Under the pieces are notes generated by a model, which saw only the letters and a list, made by a program, of their open reading frames with translations, made no database searches and had not been told where the DNA came from. The translations under genes and the position numbers were made by a program. This document shows, in pieces, positions 35,758 to 45,314 of a DNA stretch of 64,000 bases (position 1 is its first letter; each line of letters begins with the position of its first letter). This stretch comes from Vibrio barjaei (lineage in GTDB: Bacteria > Pseudomonadota > Gammaproteobacteria > Enterobacterales > Vibrionaceae): contig NZ_LQXO02000012.1 of NCBI RefSeq assembly GCF_001639065.2, positions 124,001-188,000 of the forward strand, read 5' to 3'.

Positions 35758-36654
35758 TTAATGCGTGTCGCGCAGCTGTTCTGTTAACCAGTTTGACAAC
35801 GCTTGAAATTTGGCCCGATGTTCCATTCCATTTGGGCAGACTAAATCATAGCCTTTACCTGATTCCACGCTGGCAAACGGAGCCACTAACTTTCCCTGCT
35901 TAATTAACGGTGCAATAAACTCTTTTCTTCCGAGAGCGACTCCCAAGGAGAGCTGGGCAGCATCAATGGCAATCCTATTATCGCTATAATAGTCACACTT
36001 ATCCTGACAGTTGATGTCGAGCTGCATCTCATTCAGCCAGTGCTGCCAAGCAATACTGTCGCTGTTGTGAATAAAACGGATATGATTTAATCGAGCATCA
36101 TCAAGGTGAAGTTGGTGTTTTTCAGCGTACTCTGGGCTGCAAACCGGTATACGCTGACCAGCAAAGAGTCGTCGGCTGAAGTGGTTAGGATAACGCCCTT
36201 CACTGTAAAAAATAGCAGCATCGTATGGTTCGAACTGAAAATCACTTTGATTCTGTTTGGTGTCCAGTTTGATGCTTAGATTCGGATATTGATGACGAAA
36301 ATCCGGCAGTCTTGGCATTAACCACGATGATGCGAAATAGGGGGAGGTAGCGATGTACAGCTCACCCGTTAACTCACCTGTTTGGATGTCTGACAGTTCG
36401 GAAAATATAGATTCAAATGAGGTATTCAGAATACTGAAAATACGCTGTCCTTCTGGGGTAAGTGCGAGTTTCCTCGTTTTCCTAATGAACAAGTTAAAGT
36501 TAAGCAGCGTTTCAAGCTTTTTAATACGTTGGCTTACGCCTCCTTGAGTAAGAAATAATTCTTGTGCGGCGTGAGTGAAACTAAGATGTCGAGCCGCCAC
36601 ATTAAACGTATGCAAGAGTGATAACAATTGCTGTCGATTGTGGGTTAGATTCAT
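35758..36654 (-). CDS. LysR-family regulator, GcvA-like
   Basis: A 298-residue LysR regulator. The N-terminal HTH 'LSFTHAAQELFLTQGGVSQRIKKLETLL' is of the GcvA/AmpR subgroup. The effector domain has no recognisable ligand signature. It is divergent from the ChbG/YdjC deacetylase gene across 192 bases, so that gene is a candidate target, but I found no T-N11-A palindrome I would defend. Target and inducer unknown. Confidence 0.85.
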   Translation of the reverse strand: MNLTHNRQQLLSLLHTFNVAARHLSFTHAAQELFLTQGGVSQRIKKLETLLNFNLFIRKTRKLALTPEGQRIFSILNTSFESIFSELSDIQTGELTGELYIATSPYFASSWLMPRLPDFRHQYPNLSIKLDTKQNQSDFQFEPYDAAIFYSEGRYPNHFSRRLFAGQRIPVCSPEYAEKHQLHLDDARLNHIRFIHNSDSIAWQHWLNEMQLDINCQDKCDYYSDNRIAIDAAQLSLGVALGRKEFIAPLIKQGKLVAPFASVESGKGYDLVCPNGMEHRAKFQALSNWLTEQLRDTH

Positions 36655-36846
36655 GGATTACTCCGGCTAATGTATTGGTTCGATTTATTGGTTTGTTTAA
36701 CGTTTTACTTGATTATAAATTACATCACATAATCTAAAGCTGGAAGGGTATTCGTTGTGCTATAGACTAAAACGAATAATCGGTATTGCTTCTAGTTATG
36801 AGCCAGCGTTTGTAAACGTCTTCTTGGAATAATAAAGTTGGGTGTT

Positions 36847-37614
36847 ATGAGACTTATATTGAACGCAGATGATTTTGGGCTGACTGAATCGGTGAACTTA
36901 GCGATAGCAGATTGCTTTCATGCTGGAATGGTGAAGTCGACGACGATTATGATGAATCAGCCTGCTGTAGAGCATGCCGCTGAATTATATCGACGAGGGC
37001 TTATATCAGAGGTTGGCTTACACTTTACCGTTACCGCAGGTAGGCCGCTCTCCGATCCTGATCTTATCCCTAGCTTGGTGAATGATGACGGAGAATTCTT
37101 TGATAAGACGATACTGTTTAACAAATCAGATGTTTCAAGTGACGAGGTCGAAGTTGAGCTGAAGGCTCAGTACCGCGCTGCGTTAGATATGGGATTCAAT
37201 ATTAATCACATCGATAGTCATCATTTTGGAGGCGTCTATCGATCCCTAAAACAAGGTTTTACTCAAGCAGTGAACAAGATTGGACTTCCTGTGCGGAGAA
37301 TCGATAGCATCATCCAAGGGCAAGAGCTGTTAGCTGTCCTTACACCGGATGTATTTGATATGGGGTTCTATGCTGAGGGAGCGACGATCGAACACTTAAA
37401 AGCGATGCTTCTTGCTTACCAAGAGCAAAAGCCGAGCGGTACGATAGAGCTCATGTGCCATCCAGCTCGAAAGGTTAGTGAGGAGCTTGCCGCACTCTCA
37501 AGTTACACCGACTCAAGGGTTGAAGAATGGCGAATTCTTACCAACTTAGAGATGTCATTGTGGTTGCAGCAACAAGGAATTGAGTGTGTCGGCTTTGATG
37601 CACTGAACGTATAA
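36847..37614 (+). CDS. chbG: ChbG/YdjC-family carbohydrate deacetylase
   Basis: A 255-residue YdjC-family protein. Metal-site motifs are 'ILNADDFGLT' (Asp-Asp), 'NHIDSHHF' (His-x-x-x-His/His) and 'ELMCHPA' (His). ChbG in E. coli removes one acetyl group from diacetylchitobiose so that it can induce chb genes and be hydrolysed. Vibrios are chitin degraders, so that role fits, although no chitobiose genes adjoin. Start ATG at 36847; a TTG three codons upstream is an alternative. Divergent from a LysR regulator. Confidence 0.85.
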   Translation: MRLILNADDFGLTESVNLAIADCFHAGMVKSTTIMMNQPAVEHAAELYRRGLISEVGLHFTVTAGRPLSDPDLIPSLVNDDGEFFDKTILFNKSDVSSDEVEVELKAQYRAALDMGFNINHIDSHHFGGVYRSLKQGFTQAVNKIGLPVRRIDSIIQGQELLAVLTPDVFDMGFYAEGATIEHLKAMLLAYQEQKPSGTIELMCHPARKVSEELAALSSYTDSRVEEWRILTNLEMSLWLQQQGIECVGFDALNV

Positions 37615-37781
37615 AATCATTTACGAAAATTCGATAGAGCAAGGTGAGGATATTCACCTTGATCATTAACCTGTGAAATGCAGGGAAGCTAGTATAAATC
37701 TATTATTAATTAATGAGTTGCTGGCAAGGCACGATTCTCTCGACTATGTTTTAAATTACATTAAGAACAAGGCAGTTGAGA

Positions 37782-38816
37782 ATGAAGAGCAAGCTTTCCT
37801 TTTTGGCGATAGTCGCCAGTCTTATAAGTGGCTGTGGACAAGAGCCTCCGCCAATTCCTGAACCGGACTCTCGTCCAGCCAAACTGTTTAACGTCGCTGT
37901 CGGCAATAGTAAATTTGAGCGCACATTCCCTGCTACTTCAGAGGCGGGTGATAAAGCCGTTCTCGCTTTCCGTGTTCCCGGGCAATTAGAGCAAATAGTA
38001 GTGCGCGCAGGCCAACCTGTTTCTAAGGGACAATTACTTGCTCAGCTCAATCCCGACGAATATCAATTATTAGAGAAGCAAGCCAAGGCGAATTTCCAAT
38101 TGGCGGATGTTCAATATCAAAGGGCTCTTAAGTTACGCAAGGATAAAGTCGTGTCCGAACAAGACTTTGACCAAGCAAAGGCAAACATGAATTCCGCTCA
38201 AGCTAATTGGTCTCAAGCTAAGGCCAATTTACGCTATACCAAACTGCTTGCCCCGTATGACGGTACTATTTCCATAATCCCTGCAGACAATTACGAGTAC
38301 ATTCAAGCCAAAGAAGGGGTTATGAATATCCAATCGAGTCAACTTATTAAGGTTATTTTTCAGCTGCCTGATCTATTGTTGAATCGATTCCAATCGAAAA
38401 ATCAAGTAGATGCTTCCATGGTATTCGATGCCTATCCATCACGTGCATTCGAACTAACTTTTCAAGAAATTGATACTGAGGCTGACCCAAAGACGGGCAG
38501 TTACAAAGTGACCATGATCATGGAGAGACCGACGGATGTTGGAATCCTACCGGGAATGGCTGGTCAGGTAAGCGTAGTCACTCGCAGCACCGGCGCTACG
38601 GTAATCCCTCAATCGGCACTGTTTATGGAAGGGGATACTAAGTGCGTTTGGCGGGTTAGTGAACAAGGAATTGTCGAGAAAGTAGCAGTAGAGCTTAACG
38701 AGAAGCGACAGGTTATTAGTGGGCTAAACGATGGCGATCAAATAGTAGTTTCTGGGGTGCAAGGGATTGAACCAGGTATTAAGGTCCGTGAGTGGGTCAA
38801 GGAAAGAGGGCTTTGA
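37782..38816 (+). CDS. RND efflux periplasmic adaptor lipoprotein (first of two)
   Basis: A 344-residue membrane-fusion protein with a lipoprotein signal ending LISGC. Layout: lipoyl half ('FRVPGQLEQIVVRAGQPVSKGQLLAQLNPDEYQ'), alpha-hairpin (about 85-140), second lipoyl half ('LLAPYDGTISIIPADNYEYIQAKEG') and beta-barrel. It links an RND pump to an outer-membrane channel. It is followed at once by a second adaptor and one pump, a TriABC-like arrangement. ATG at 37782 chosen over TTG two codons upstream. No outer-membrane channel gene is adjacent. Confidence 0.9.
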   Translation: MKSKLSFLAIVASLISGCGQEPPPIPEPDSRPAKLFNVAVGNSKFERTFPATSEAGDKAVLAFRVPGQLEQIVVRAGQPVSKGQLLAQLNPDEYQLLEKQAKANFQLADVQYQRALKLRKDKVVSEQDFDQAKANMNSAQANWSQAKANLRYTKLLAPYDGTISIIPADNYEYIQAKEGVMNIQSSQLIKVIFQLPDLLLNRFQSKNQVDASMVFDAYPSRAFELTFQEIDTEADPKTGSYKVTMIMERPTDVGILPGMAGQVSVVTRSTGATVIPQSALFMEGDTKCVWRVSEQGIVEKVAVELNEKRQVISGLNDGDQIVVSGVQGIEPGIKVREWVKERGL

Positions 38817-38817
38817 T

Positions 38818-39894
38818 ATGCATAGTCGCTTAGTAAGTATTTTAGTTCTTGCTGCAATAATATCAGGTTGTAGCAAACCCGAAGTGGGAACGAGAGAGGA
38901 AGTTCCTAAAGTGAGAGTCACGGAGATTGGTAAAACCGAGCTGAAAAATAGTCTTTATTTTCCTGCTCTTGCTATGGCAGCGGACCGCTCTCACCTCAGC
39001 TTTAGAGTCGCCGGAGAAATCAGCTCTATCGATCTTAAAGAAGGTGACTTTGTGAAAAAAGGTGATGTGTTAGCAGCGCTTGAACCCACAGATTACCAAT
39101 TGGCGGTAGACAATGCGCAAGCGCGGTTTGGGGTCATTGACAGCCAATTTCGCCGCTCAAGTCCTTTGGTTAAAAAGGGGCTATTAGCGCAATCACAATT
39201 CGATGAAATTGCAGCGCAAAGAGCCTATGCCAAAGCAGAACTTGAGCTTGCTAAGTTACGACTATCTTTTACAGAGCTCATTGCTCCGGTGGATGGCGTA
39301 ATATCGCGAGTGTCAGCAGAACAATTTGAGAACGTTCAAATAGGTCAGCAAGTGGTCAATATCCATAGCGTCGATGAAGTAGAGGTTATTGTTCAACTCC
39401 CTGACAGCTTTTCACTAAACCAACCTACGAACCGCGATCTGGCTAGCATTGAAACTCTCGTGCGCGTGCCCTCTGGTAATGAATATACGGCACGGCTGAA
39501 AGAGTTTACGACCGAGCCCGACCCTTCGCTCGGTACTTTTACCGCTACCTTAGTGCTGCCCATGCCGAAAAACGAATACATTTTAGATGGTATGGCGGTT
39601 GATGTGACATCCAAAGCTAAAGATGTTGGTCTGAATCTGACCCGTGGAGTGAGTGTTCCCATAGAGGCTGTCTTTAATCAAGATGGCGATTCGCTCAATG
39701 ACAATGAGAAGTTCGTTTGGCTGCTCAACGAAGATAGTACGGTAACTAAACAGAAAGTGACGACGGGTAAAGTCTCTCAAACCACAATTCAAATAGTTGA
39801 TGGCTTGGAGCAAACGCAACAGATAGTGATTGCTGGTATTGCAAGGCTCAGAGATGGAATTAAAGTGGAAGTACTTTCGCAGGAGGCGAAGTGA
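38818..39894 (+). CDS. RND efflux periplasmic adaptor lipoprotein (second of two)
   Basis: A 358-residue membrane-fusion protein with lipobox IISGC. The two lipoyl halves ('GEISSIDLKEGDFVKKGDVLAALEPTDYQ' and 'LIAPVDGVISRVSAEQFENVQIGQ') flank a short hairpin. It resembles the first adaptor but is clearly diverged, so this is an old duplication. The start at 38818 lies one base after the previous stop, with GAGGG upstream. Its stop overlaps the pump start. Confidence 0.9.
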   Translation: MHSRLVSILVLAAIISGCSKPEVGTREEVPKVRVTEIGKTELKNSLYFPALAMAADRSHLSFRVAGEISSIDLKEGDFVKKGDVLAALEPTDYQLAVDNAQARFGVIDSQFRRSSPLVKKGLLAQSQFDEIAAQRAYAKAELELAKLRLSFTELIAPVDGVISRVSAEQFENVQIGQQVVNIHSVDEVEVIVQLPDSFSLNQPTNRDLASIETLVRVPSGNEYTARLKEFTTEPDPSLGTFTATLVLPMPKNEYILDGMAVDVTSKAKDVGLNLTRGVSVPIEAVFNQDGDSLNDNEKFVWLLNEDSTVTKQKVTTGKVSQTTIQIVDGLEQTQQIVIAGIARLRDGIKVEVLSQEAK

Positions 39895-42800
39895 TGAACC
39901 AAGAAAAACAACAATCATTGCCTCAATCGGATGCCGAGATTACTGGCGTTGCCGCGTATTTTATTCGCAATAAAGTCATCAGTTGGATGGTGTCATTAAT
40001 ATTCCTGATAGGTGGCGTTTCTGCATTCTTTGGATTGGGTCGATTAGAAGACCCCGCATTTACGATAAAAGATGCAATGGTAGTGACCTCGTACCCTGGT
40101 GCGACGCCTCAACAAGTGGAAGAGGAAGTCACGTATCCGATAGAGAAAGCTATTCAGCAGCTCACTTATGTGGATGAAATCAACTCCATATCGAGCCGTG
40201 GTCTGTCACAGATAACCGTGACCATGAAGAACAACTATGGTCCTGATGACTTACCTCAAATATGGGACGAACTGCGTCGTAAAGTAAATGACGTGAAAGG
40301 TTCGTTGCCTCCAGGGGTGAATGAGCCATCGGTAATTGATGACTTTGGTGATGTATATGGCGTGTTGTTTGCCTTGACGGGAGAAGGATACAACTACAAA
40401 GAACTTCTAGATTATGTTGACTATCTTCGACGTGAATTAGAGCTGGTAGACGGAGTCAGTAAGGTCTCGGTAACGGGTGACCAACAAGAACAAGTATTTA
40501 TTGAGATTTCGATAAAACGGATAAGCGCTCTTGGTATCGCACCAAGCACGATTTTCAATTTGCTTCAAACTCAGAATATTGTTTCCAATGCGGGGGCAAC
40601 CCGAATTGGTGACGAATACATCCGTATTCAACCAACCGGGGAGTTTACTGATGTATCGGAGCTCGGTGATCTTATCCTTACGGAAGGTGGTGCTCAAGGT
40701 TTGATCTTCTTGAAAGATGTCGCAGAGATAAAGCGAGGTTTTATCGAAGTCCCATCGAACATCATTACTTATAATGGCGATACTGCACTCAACGTAGGAA
40801 TCTCGTTTGCCAGCGGCGTCAATGTCGTCGAAGTCGGTGACCGGCTATATAGACGATTAGCGGAACTCAAATATCAACAGCCAGTTGGGGTCGAAATTAA
40901 TGAAGTTTACAGTCAACCTAAGGAAGTGGGTAAATCAGTTCGTGGATTTGTGGTTAGCTTGGGACAAGCTGTCGCCATTGTAATCGTGGTTTTGCTGTTC
41001 TTTATGGGGCTTCGTTCGGGTTTATTGATTGGACTGATTTTACTGCTTACGGTGCTCGGGACTTTTATTTTCATGCAGTACATGGCTATCGATCTTCAAA
41101 GGATTTCTTTGGGTGCCTTAGTCATAGCGCTTGGGATGCTGGTGGATAATGCCATCGTGGTCGTGGAAGGAATATTAATAGGAACACAAAAAGGGAGGAC
41201 TCGGCTTCAGGCCGCAACTGATATTGTGACGCAAACGAAATGGCCATTACTAGGGGCGACTGTGATTGCGGTTACGGCCTTTGCGCCCATTGGTTTGTCA
41301 GAAGACTCAACAGGCGAATATTGCGGCACATTATTCTCCGTACTATTAATTTCACTCATGCTAAGTTGGTTTACTGCCATATCTCTTACGCCTTTCTTCG
41401 CCGATCTGTTTTTCCGAGGTATGAAGGTGAAGGAAGGAGAAGAAGGCAATGATCCTTATAACGGATTTGTTTTTGTTGCTTACCGAAAGTTCCTTGAGTT
41501 TTGTATGCATCGAGCTTGGTCGACAGTGATCGTATTGATTCTGGCACTAGTAGCGGCCTTATATGGATTTACTCAAGTTAAACAGTCATTCTTTCCTGCC
41601 TCTACAACGCCAATGTTCCAAGTGGATGTTTGGCTACCAGAAGGAACCGACATTAGAGCAACCAATACCAAACTTAAAGCAATTGAAACTTGGATATCTG
41701 AGCAACCAGAAGCTGACCATATCACGACAACGGCGGGTAAAGGGTTACAGCGATTTATGCTGACTTATGCTCCGGAAAAGAGTTATGCCGCTTATGGAGA
41801 AGTTACAACTAGGGTCACTAGCTATGAGGCATTGCAGCCACTAATGGCTAGGTTCCGAGATTATCTAGACGCAACCTTCCCAGAGATCAACTACAAGCTT
41901 AAGCAAATTGAACTCGGCCCTGGCGGTGGTGCAAAGATTGAGGCTAGAATCATTGGCTCTGACCCGACGGTACTTAGGAGTATAGCGTCGCAAGTTATGG
42001 ATATTTTGTATGCCGACCCAGGTGCTTATAACATTCGACACGATTGGCGTGAGCGCACTAAAGTTCTTGAACCAGTGTTTAACGAGAGTCAAGCTAGACG
42101 TTACGGCATTACAAAATCTGATGTGGATGATGTGCTAATGATGTCCTTCTCCGGTAAATCCGTTGGTTTGTACCGAGATGGAACAACCTTGATGCCCATT
42201 GTGGCAAGGCTACCAGACGAAGAGCGGGTGGATATTCGTAACATTGAAGGGATGATGATTTGGAGTCCCGCACTGAGTGAGTTTATTCCATTCCAACAGG
42301 TCACACAGGGATATGATACTCGCTGGGAAGACCCTATCATTGTCCGCAAGAATCGCAAACGGATGCTGACGGTGATGGCAGATCCAGATCTACTTGGCGA
42401 GGAAACTGCTGCTACACTCCAAAAGCGTATCCAGTCAAAAATTGAGGCGATAGACCTACCACCAGGTTACTCATTAGAGTGGGGGGGAGAATATGAGTCT
42501 TCTGGGGATGCGCAAGAGTCTCTGTTCCAAACAATGCCTATGGGCTATCTGTTCATGTTCTTAATTACTATCTTCTTGTTCAATGCCGTTAAGGAAGCAC
42601 TTATTGTCTGGCTAACTGTGCCTCTGGCCGTCATTGGCGTTACCACCGGACTACTTGCCTTAAATACCCCATTTGGTTTTATGGCATTATTGGGTTTTCT
42701 AAGTCTGTCCGGGATGTTATTAAAAAACGGTATCGTTTTACTTGACCAGATTGAGATAGAAATCAAAACCGGAAAAGAGCCGTATTTAGCGGTCGTTGAT

Positions 42801-42995
42801 GCGGCGTTAAGCCGAGTGAGACCGGTGTGTATGGCAGCGATCACTACTATCTTGGGGATGATTCCGCTGTTACCGGATATCTTTTTTAAGCCGATGGCGG
42901 TAACAATTATGTTTGGTTTAGGATTTGCGACCGTATTGACGTTAATTGTCGTTCCAGTGCTGTATCGTATCTTCCACAGAGTTAAACCAATCTAG
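39894..42995 (+). CDS. RND-family efflux pump (inner-membrane component)
   Basis: A 1033-residue pump of the AcrB/HAE-type superfamily with 12 helices and two large periplasmic loops. Helix 4 reads 'LGMLVDNAIVVVEG': one proton-relay Asp is present and the second is Asn, unlike AcrB's Asp-Asp, a variant seen in some non-AcrB RND pumps. It should export drugs or small molecules with the two adaptors encoded upstream. I choose ATG at 39894 (TGATG overlap with the adaptor stop), with AGGAGG 7 bases before. Substrate unknown. Confidence 0.93.
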   Translation: MNQEKQQSLPQSDAEITGVAAYFIRNKVISWMVSLIFLIGGVSAFFGLGRLEDPAFTIKDAMVVTSYPGATPQQVEEEVTYPIEKAIQQLTYVDEINSISSRGLSQITVTMKNNYGPDDLPQIWDELRRKVNDVKGSLPPGVNEPSVIDDFGDVYGVLFALTGEGYNYKELLDYVDYLRRELELVDGVSKVSVTGDQQEQVFIEISIKRISALGIAPSTIFNLLQTQNIVSNAGATRIGDEYIRIQPTGEFTDVSELGDLILTEGGAQGLIFLKDVAEIKRGFIEVPSNIITYNGDTALNVGISFASGVNVVEVGDRLYRRLAELKYQQPVGVEINEVYSQPKEVGKSVRGFVVSLGQAVAIVIVVLLFFMGLRSGLLIGLILLLTVLGTFIFMQYMAIDLQRISLGALVIALGMLVDNAIVVVEGILIGTQKGRTRLQAATDIVTQTKWPLLGATVIAVTAFAPIGLSEDSTGEYCGTLFSVLLISLMLSWFTAISLTPFFADLFFRGMKVKEGEEGNDPYNGFVFVAYRKFLEFCMHRAWSTVIVLILALVAALYGFTQVKQSFFPASTTPMFQVDVWLPEGTDIRATNTKLKAIETWISEQPEADHITTTAGKGLQRFMLTYAPEKSYAAYGEVTTRVTSYEALQPLMARFRDYLDATFPEINYKLKQIELGPGGGAKIEARIIGSDPTVLRSIASQVMDILYADPGAYNIRHDWRERTKVLEPVFNESQARRYGITKSDVDDVLMMSFSGKSVGLYRDGTTLMPIVARLPDEERVDIRNIEGMMIWSPALSEFIPFQQVTQGYDTRWEDPIIVRKNRKRMLTVMADPDLLGEETAATLQKRIQSKIEAIDLPPGYSLEWGGEYESSGDAQESLFQTMPMGYLFMFLITIFLFNAVKEALIVWLTVPLAVIGVTTGLLALNTPFGFMALLGFLSLSGMLLKNGIVLLDQIEIEIKTGKEPYLAVVDAALSRVRPVCMAAITTILGMIPLLPDIFFKPMAVTIMFGLGFATVLTLIVVPVLYRIFHRVKPI

Positions 42996-43028
42996 ATATT
43001 TGGGAGCAGCGTAATGCTCCCAAATATC
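42995..43028. terminator. Strong 14-bp hairpin after the RND operon
   Basis: GATATTTGGGAGCA (42995-43008) pairs perfectly with TGCTCCCAAATATC (43015-43028) around a 6-base loop. There is no T-run, so it may terminate only weakly or may stabilise the 3' end. Confidence 0.6.
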
Positions 43029-43046
43029 TCTATCCATTAAGGAGAG

Positions 43047-43661
43047 ATGAATTCGATGTGCAAACGATGCCCATGGCTTGATGAAACCAAGCAAGATTAT
43101 GTGGAATACCACGATAAGGAGTGGGGTGTCCCCGTACTAGACGACCAAACTATGTTTGAGTACCTAGTGTTGGAATCCGCTCAGGCAGGATTGAGTTGGT
43201 ATACCATCTTAAAACGTCGCGAAGGGTATCGAAACGCATTTGCTAACTTTGATGTAGAGAAAGTAGCCCGTTTTACCGAAGAAGATGAACGTCGTTTGCG
43301 GGAGGATAGTGGGATTATTCGCAATAAATTGAAAATCAGCTCTACTATCACCAACGCTCAGCATTTCATTGAGATACAAAAAGAATTTGGTAGTTTTTGC
43401 AATTATATCTGGTCGTTTGTCGACAATAAGGTATTAGTTACTAGTCCTAAGACACTAGAAGATTATCCAGCCACGTCTGAGGTCTCTGATCGGTTAAGTA
43501 AAGATCTAAAGAAGCGCGGCTTTAAGTTTGTTGGGTCGACCATCATCTACGCCCACCTTCAAGCGGCAGGGCTAATCAATGATCACAGTGTTTCTTGCTA
43601 TCGACGCCAAGAGGTTATCGATAGCTATCAGCAGCTTGGTCTAGAATACCAGTTAATTTAG
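43047..43661 (+). CDS. tag: DNA-3-methyladenine glycosylase I (Tag)
   Basis: A 204-residue Tag-family base-excision glycosylase that removes 3-methyladenine. The N-terminal zinc cysteine region 'CKRCPW', 'YHDKEWGVPVLDD', 'LESAQAGLSWYTILKRR' (with the catalytic-site Glu) and the C-terminal 'HSVSCYRR' (zinc His and Cys) match E. coli Tag. An ATG at 43056 (MCKRC) is an alternative start with better spacing to AGGAG. It is convergent with the FAH-like gene with a 3-base gap. A second Tag-family gene lies at 44588. Confidence 0.92.
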   Translation: MNSMCKRCPWLDETKQDYVEYHDKEWGVPVLDDQTMFEYLVLESAQAGLSWYTILKRREGYRNAFANFDVEKVARFTEEDERRLREDSGIIRNKLKISSTITNAQHFIEIQKEFGSFCNYIWSFVDNKVLVTSPKTLEDYPATSEVSDRLSKDLKKRGFKFVGSTIIYAHLQAAGLINDHSVSCYRRQEVIDSYQQLGLEYQLI

Positions 43662-43664
43662 AGA

Positions 43665-44459
43665 TTACTCTATAGTGTTGGAAACCTGTCCGATCCCTTC
43701 AATTGAAACCGTCACAGTATCACCCGACCTAAGTGCTCTTGTTCGACCTGGTGTACCAGCAAAAATCAAATCACCAGGTCGTAGCGTAATGTATTTACTG
43801 ATATAGCTAACGATTGTTGGGACATTGTGAATCATATTTGCCAGCGTTTCTTGTTGCAGGATTTTGCCATTAAGACGCGTAACGATTTCTTGGTTACCGA
43901 TATCGACATCAGTTGTAATGAAATTAGATACAGGACCAAAACCTGTTGCACCTTTCGCGCGCCACCACTGCAGATCTTGACCTTGCCAGCTGCGCTCCGT
44001 CAAATCGTTACCAGCTAAGTACCCAAACACACAACTCAATGCATTTTGTTTGCTTGTATCGTGACATATTTTGCCGATCACAATGACAAGCTCTCCCTCA
44101 AAATGAACATTATTCGCCCCATCAGGAAATGACAATGCACCGCTCAGCCTAACAGCGTCGACGGACTTGAAGAAAATCTCTGGCTTTGCAGCTCCAGAGT
44201 TGCCTGCATGACTCCGAAAGTTGAGGCCGACAGCGTAAATGCTACCGTGAGTAATAGGTGCCAGTAACGTTGCGTCGCGGGCTGTGATGACTTTGACGGT
44301 AGAAGGACTATCAAATGGCCTTGAAGACAAAAGCTCATAGTGATTTGGGTTTTGTTGTGATACCCGTATCCAGTGTTGTTTGTTTTGATACTCGACGAGT
44401 CCATATTGTGCCGCTAGTGATTGAAATGATAGAAAAGTCAGTAACAGTAAGGGTCTCAT
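43665..44459 (-). CDS. FAH-family hydrolase with a predicted signal peptide
   Basis: A 264-residue fumarylacetoacetate-hydrolase-fold protein. Metal ligands are visible in 'HFEGELVIVIGK' (Glu, Glu) and 'GNDLTERSWQ' (Asp); 'RAKGATGFGP' supplies the Lys, and 'GDLIFAGTPGRT' is the family C-terminal motif. Relatives hydrolyse or hydrate 2-keto acids and diketones. Unusually, the protein begins with a hydrophobic stretch (MRPLLLLTFLSFQSLAA), which looks like a Sec signal. That would put a normally cytoplasmic fold in the periplasm. Start at 44459 has AGGA nine bases upstream; a longer ATG at 44492 does not. Substrate unknown. Confidence 0.8.
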   Translation of the reverse strand: MRPLLLLTFLSFQSLAAQYGLVEYQNKQHWIRVSQQNPNHYELLSSRPFDSPSTVKVITARDATLLAPITHGSIYAVGLNFRSHAGNSGAAKPEIFFKSVDAVRLSGALSFPDGANNVHFEGELVIVIGKICHDTSKQNALSCVFGYLAGNDLTERSWQGQDLQWWRAKGATGFGPVSNFITTDVDIGNQEIVTRLNGKILQQETLANMIHNVPTIVSYISKYITLRPGDLIFAGTPGRTRALRSGDTVTVSIEGIGQVSNTIE

Positions 44460-44587
44460 TGCCGCCGTCCTAGAATAGGTTCCTGAATACATCTATGAAA
44501 GTGTGCTCAACAGAGTATAGTGTTGAGTTATTAATTACGTGAAAATAGATGTCTGGTTCAATAGAACTTAGTAGGTAGTGGAAAGAT

Positions 44588-45268
44588 ATGGAAAAATTCG
44601 ATTCGATTTACGTCAGAGCGGCAGATAGAAAAGGTGGTGAGCAAGGACTTGAGTCGATCGTCTCCAAACCACTGAGCCGAGATGAAGTGGCGGCTATTCC
44701 TGAAGATCGTTGGTTGTCTGCGTTTTCAATGAAAGTCTTCCAAAGTGGAATATCGTGGAAAGTGGTAAGAAACAAATGGCCAAACTTTGAGGAACATTTT
44801 TTCCAATTCAGAATCGACCCGCTACTGCTGTTGTCTGAAGAACAGTGGGAACAAAAAGCCCAAGACCCAAAAATCATTCGTCATATGACTAAAGTCATGT
44901 CGATACCAGCTAATGCCTCGATGATCCAAGCCGCTCGCTACGAGCACGAATCCTTTTCGAAAATGGTTGCCGATTGGCCGAAAGAATCTATCGTCGAACT
45001 CTGGGCACACCTTAAAAAACATGGTGCAAGACTCGGCGGAAATACTGGACCTTATGCGCTAAGACAATTGGGTGTAGACACCTTTATTTTATCAAATGAT
45101 GTGGAAGGCTATTTACGTAATACCAATATTATTGACTCGGGTAGAGGCACAAAACGTGCGATGAATGCTGCAAACAAAGCATTTATGGAATGGCACCAAG
45201 AGTCGGGTAGGTCACTTTCAGAAATCAGCCAAATCATTGCTTATGGTTTTGGTGATAATAGGGTTTAG
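44588..45268 (+). CDS. Second Tag-family DNA glycosylase-like protein
   Basis: A 226-residue member of the methyladenine-glycosylase (Tag) superfamily, much diverged from the Tag at 43047. 'LSAFSMKVFQSGISWKVVRNKWPNFEEHF' aligns with Tag's 'LESAQAGLSWYTILKRREGYRNAF', including the Gly-x-Ser-Trp core. The N-terminal zinc cysteines are absent, and the C-terminus reads 'DTFILSNDVEGYLRNTNII'. Relatives are widespread in marine Gammaproteobacteria. Activity on 3-methyladenine is not assured. It stands alone between the FAH-like and GcvR-like genes. Confidence 0.8.
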   Translation: MEKFDSIYVRAADRKGGEQGLESIVSKPLSRDEVAAIPEDRWLSAFSMKVFQSGISWKVVRNKWPNFEEHFFQFRIDPLLLLSEEQWEQKAQDPKIIRHMTKVMSIPANASMIQAARYEHESFSKMVADWPKESIVELWAHLKKHGARLGGNTGPYALRQLGVDTFILSNDVEGYLRNTNIIDSGRGTKRAMNAANKAFMEWHQESGRSLSEISQIIAYGFGDNRV

Positions 45269-45314
45269 CTAGGTAAGGGAGACTTTCTCTTCCAATATTT
45301 TTGAGACACAAGTG

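Noticed and set aside
36809..36826. TTGTAAACGTCTTC upstream of the chbG-like gene as a GalR-type operator
   Set aside because: Only the left half fits; the right half lacks TTTCC symmetry, and the gene is unrelated to the alpha-galactoside locus.
37673..37861. Short open frame overlapping the start of the first RND adaptor
   Set aside because: It overlaps the lipoprotein signal of the adaptor out of frame and has no ribosome-binding site.
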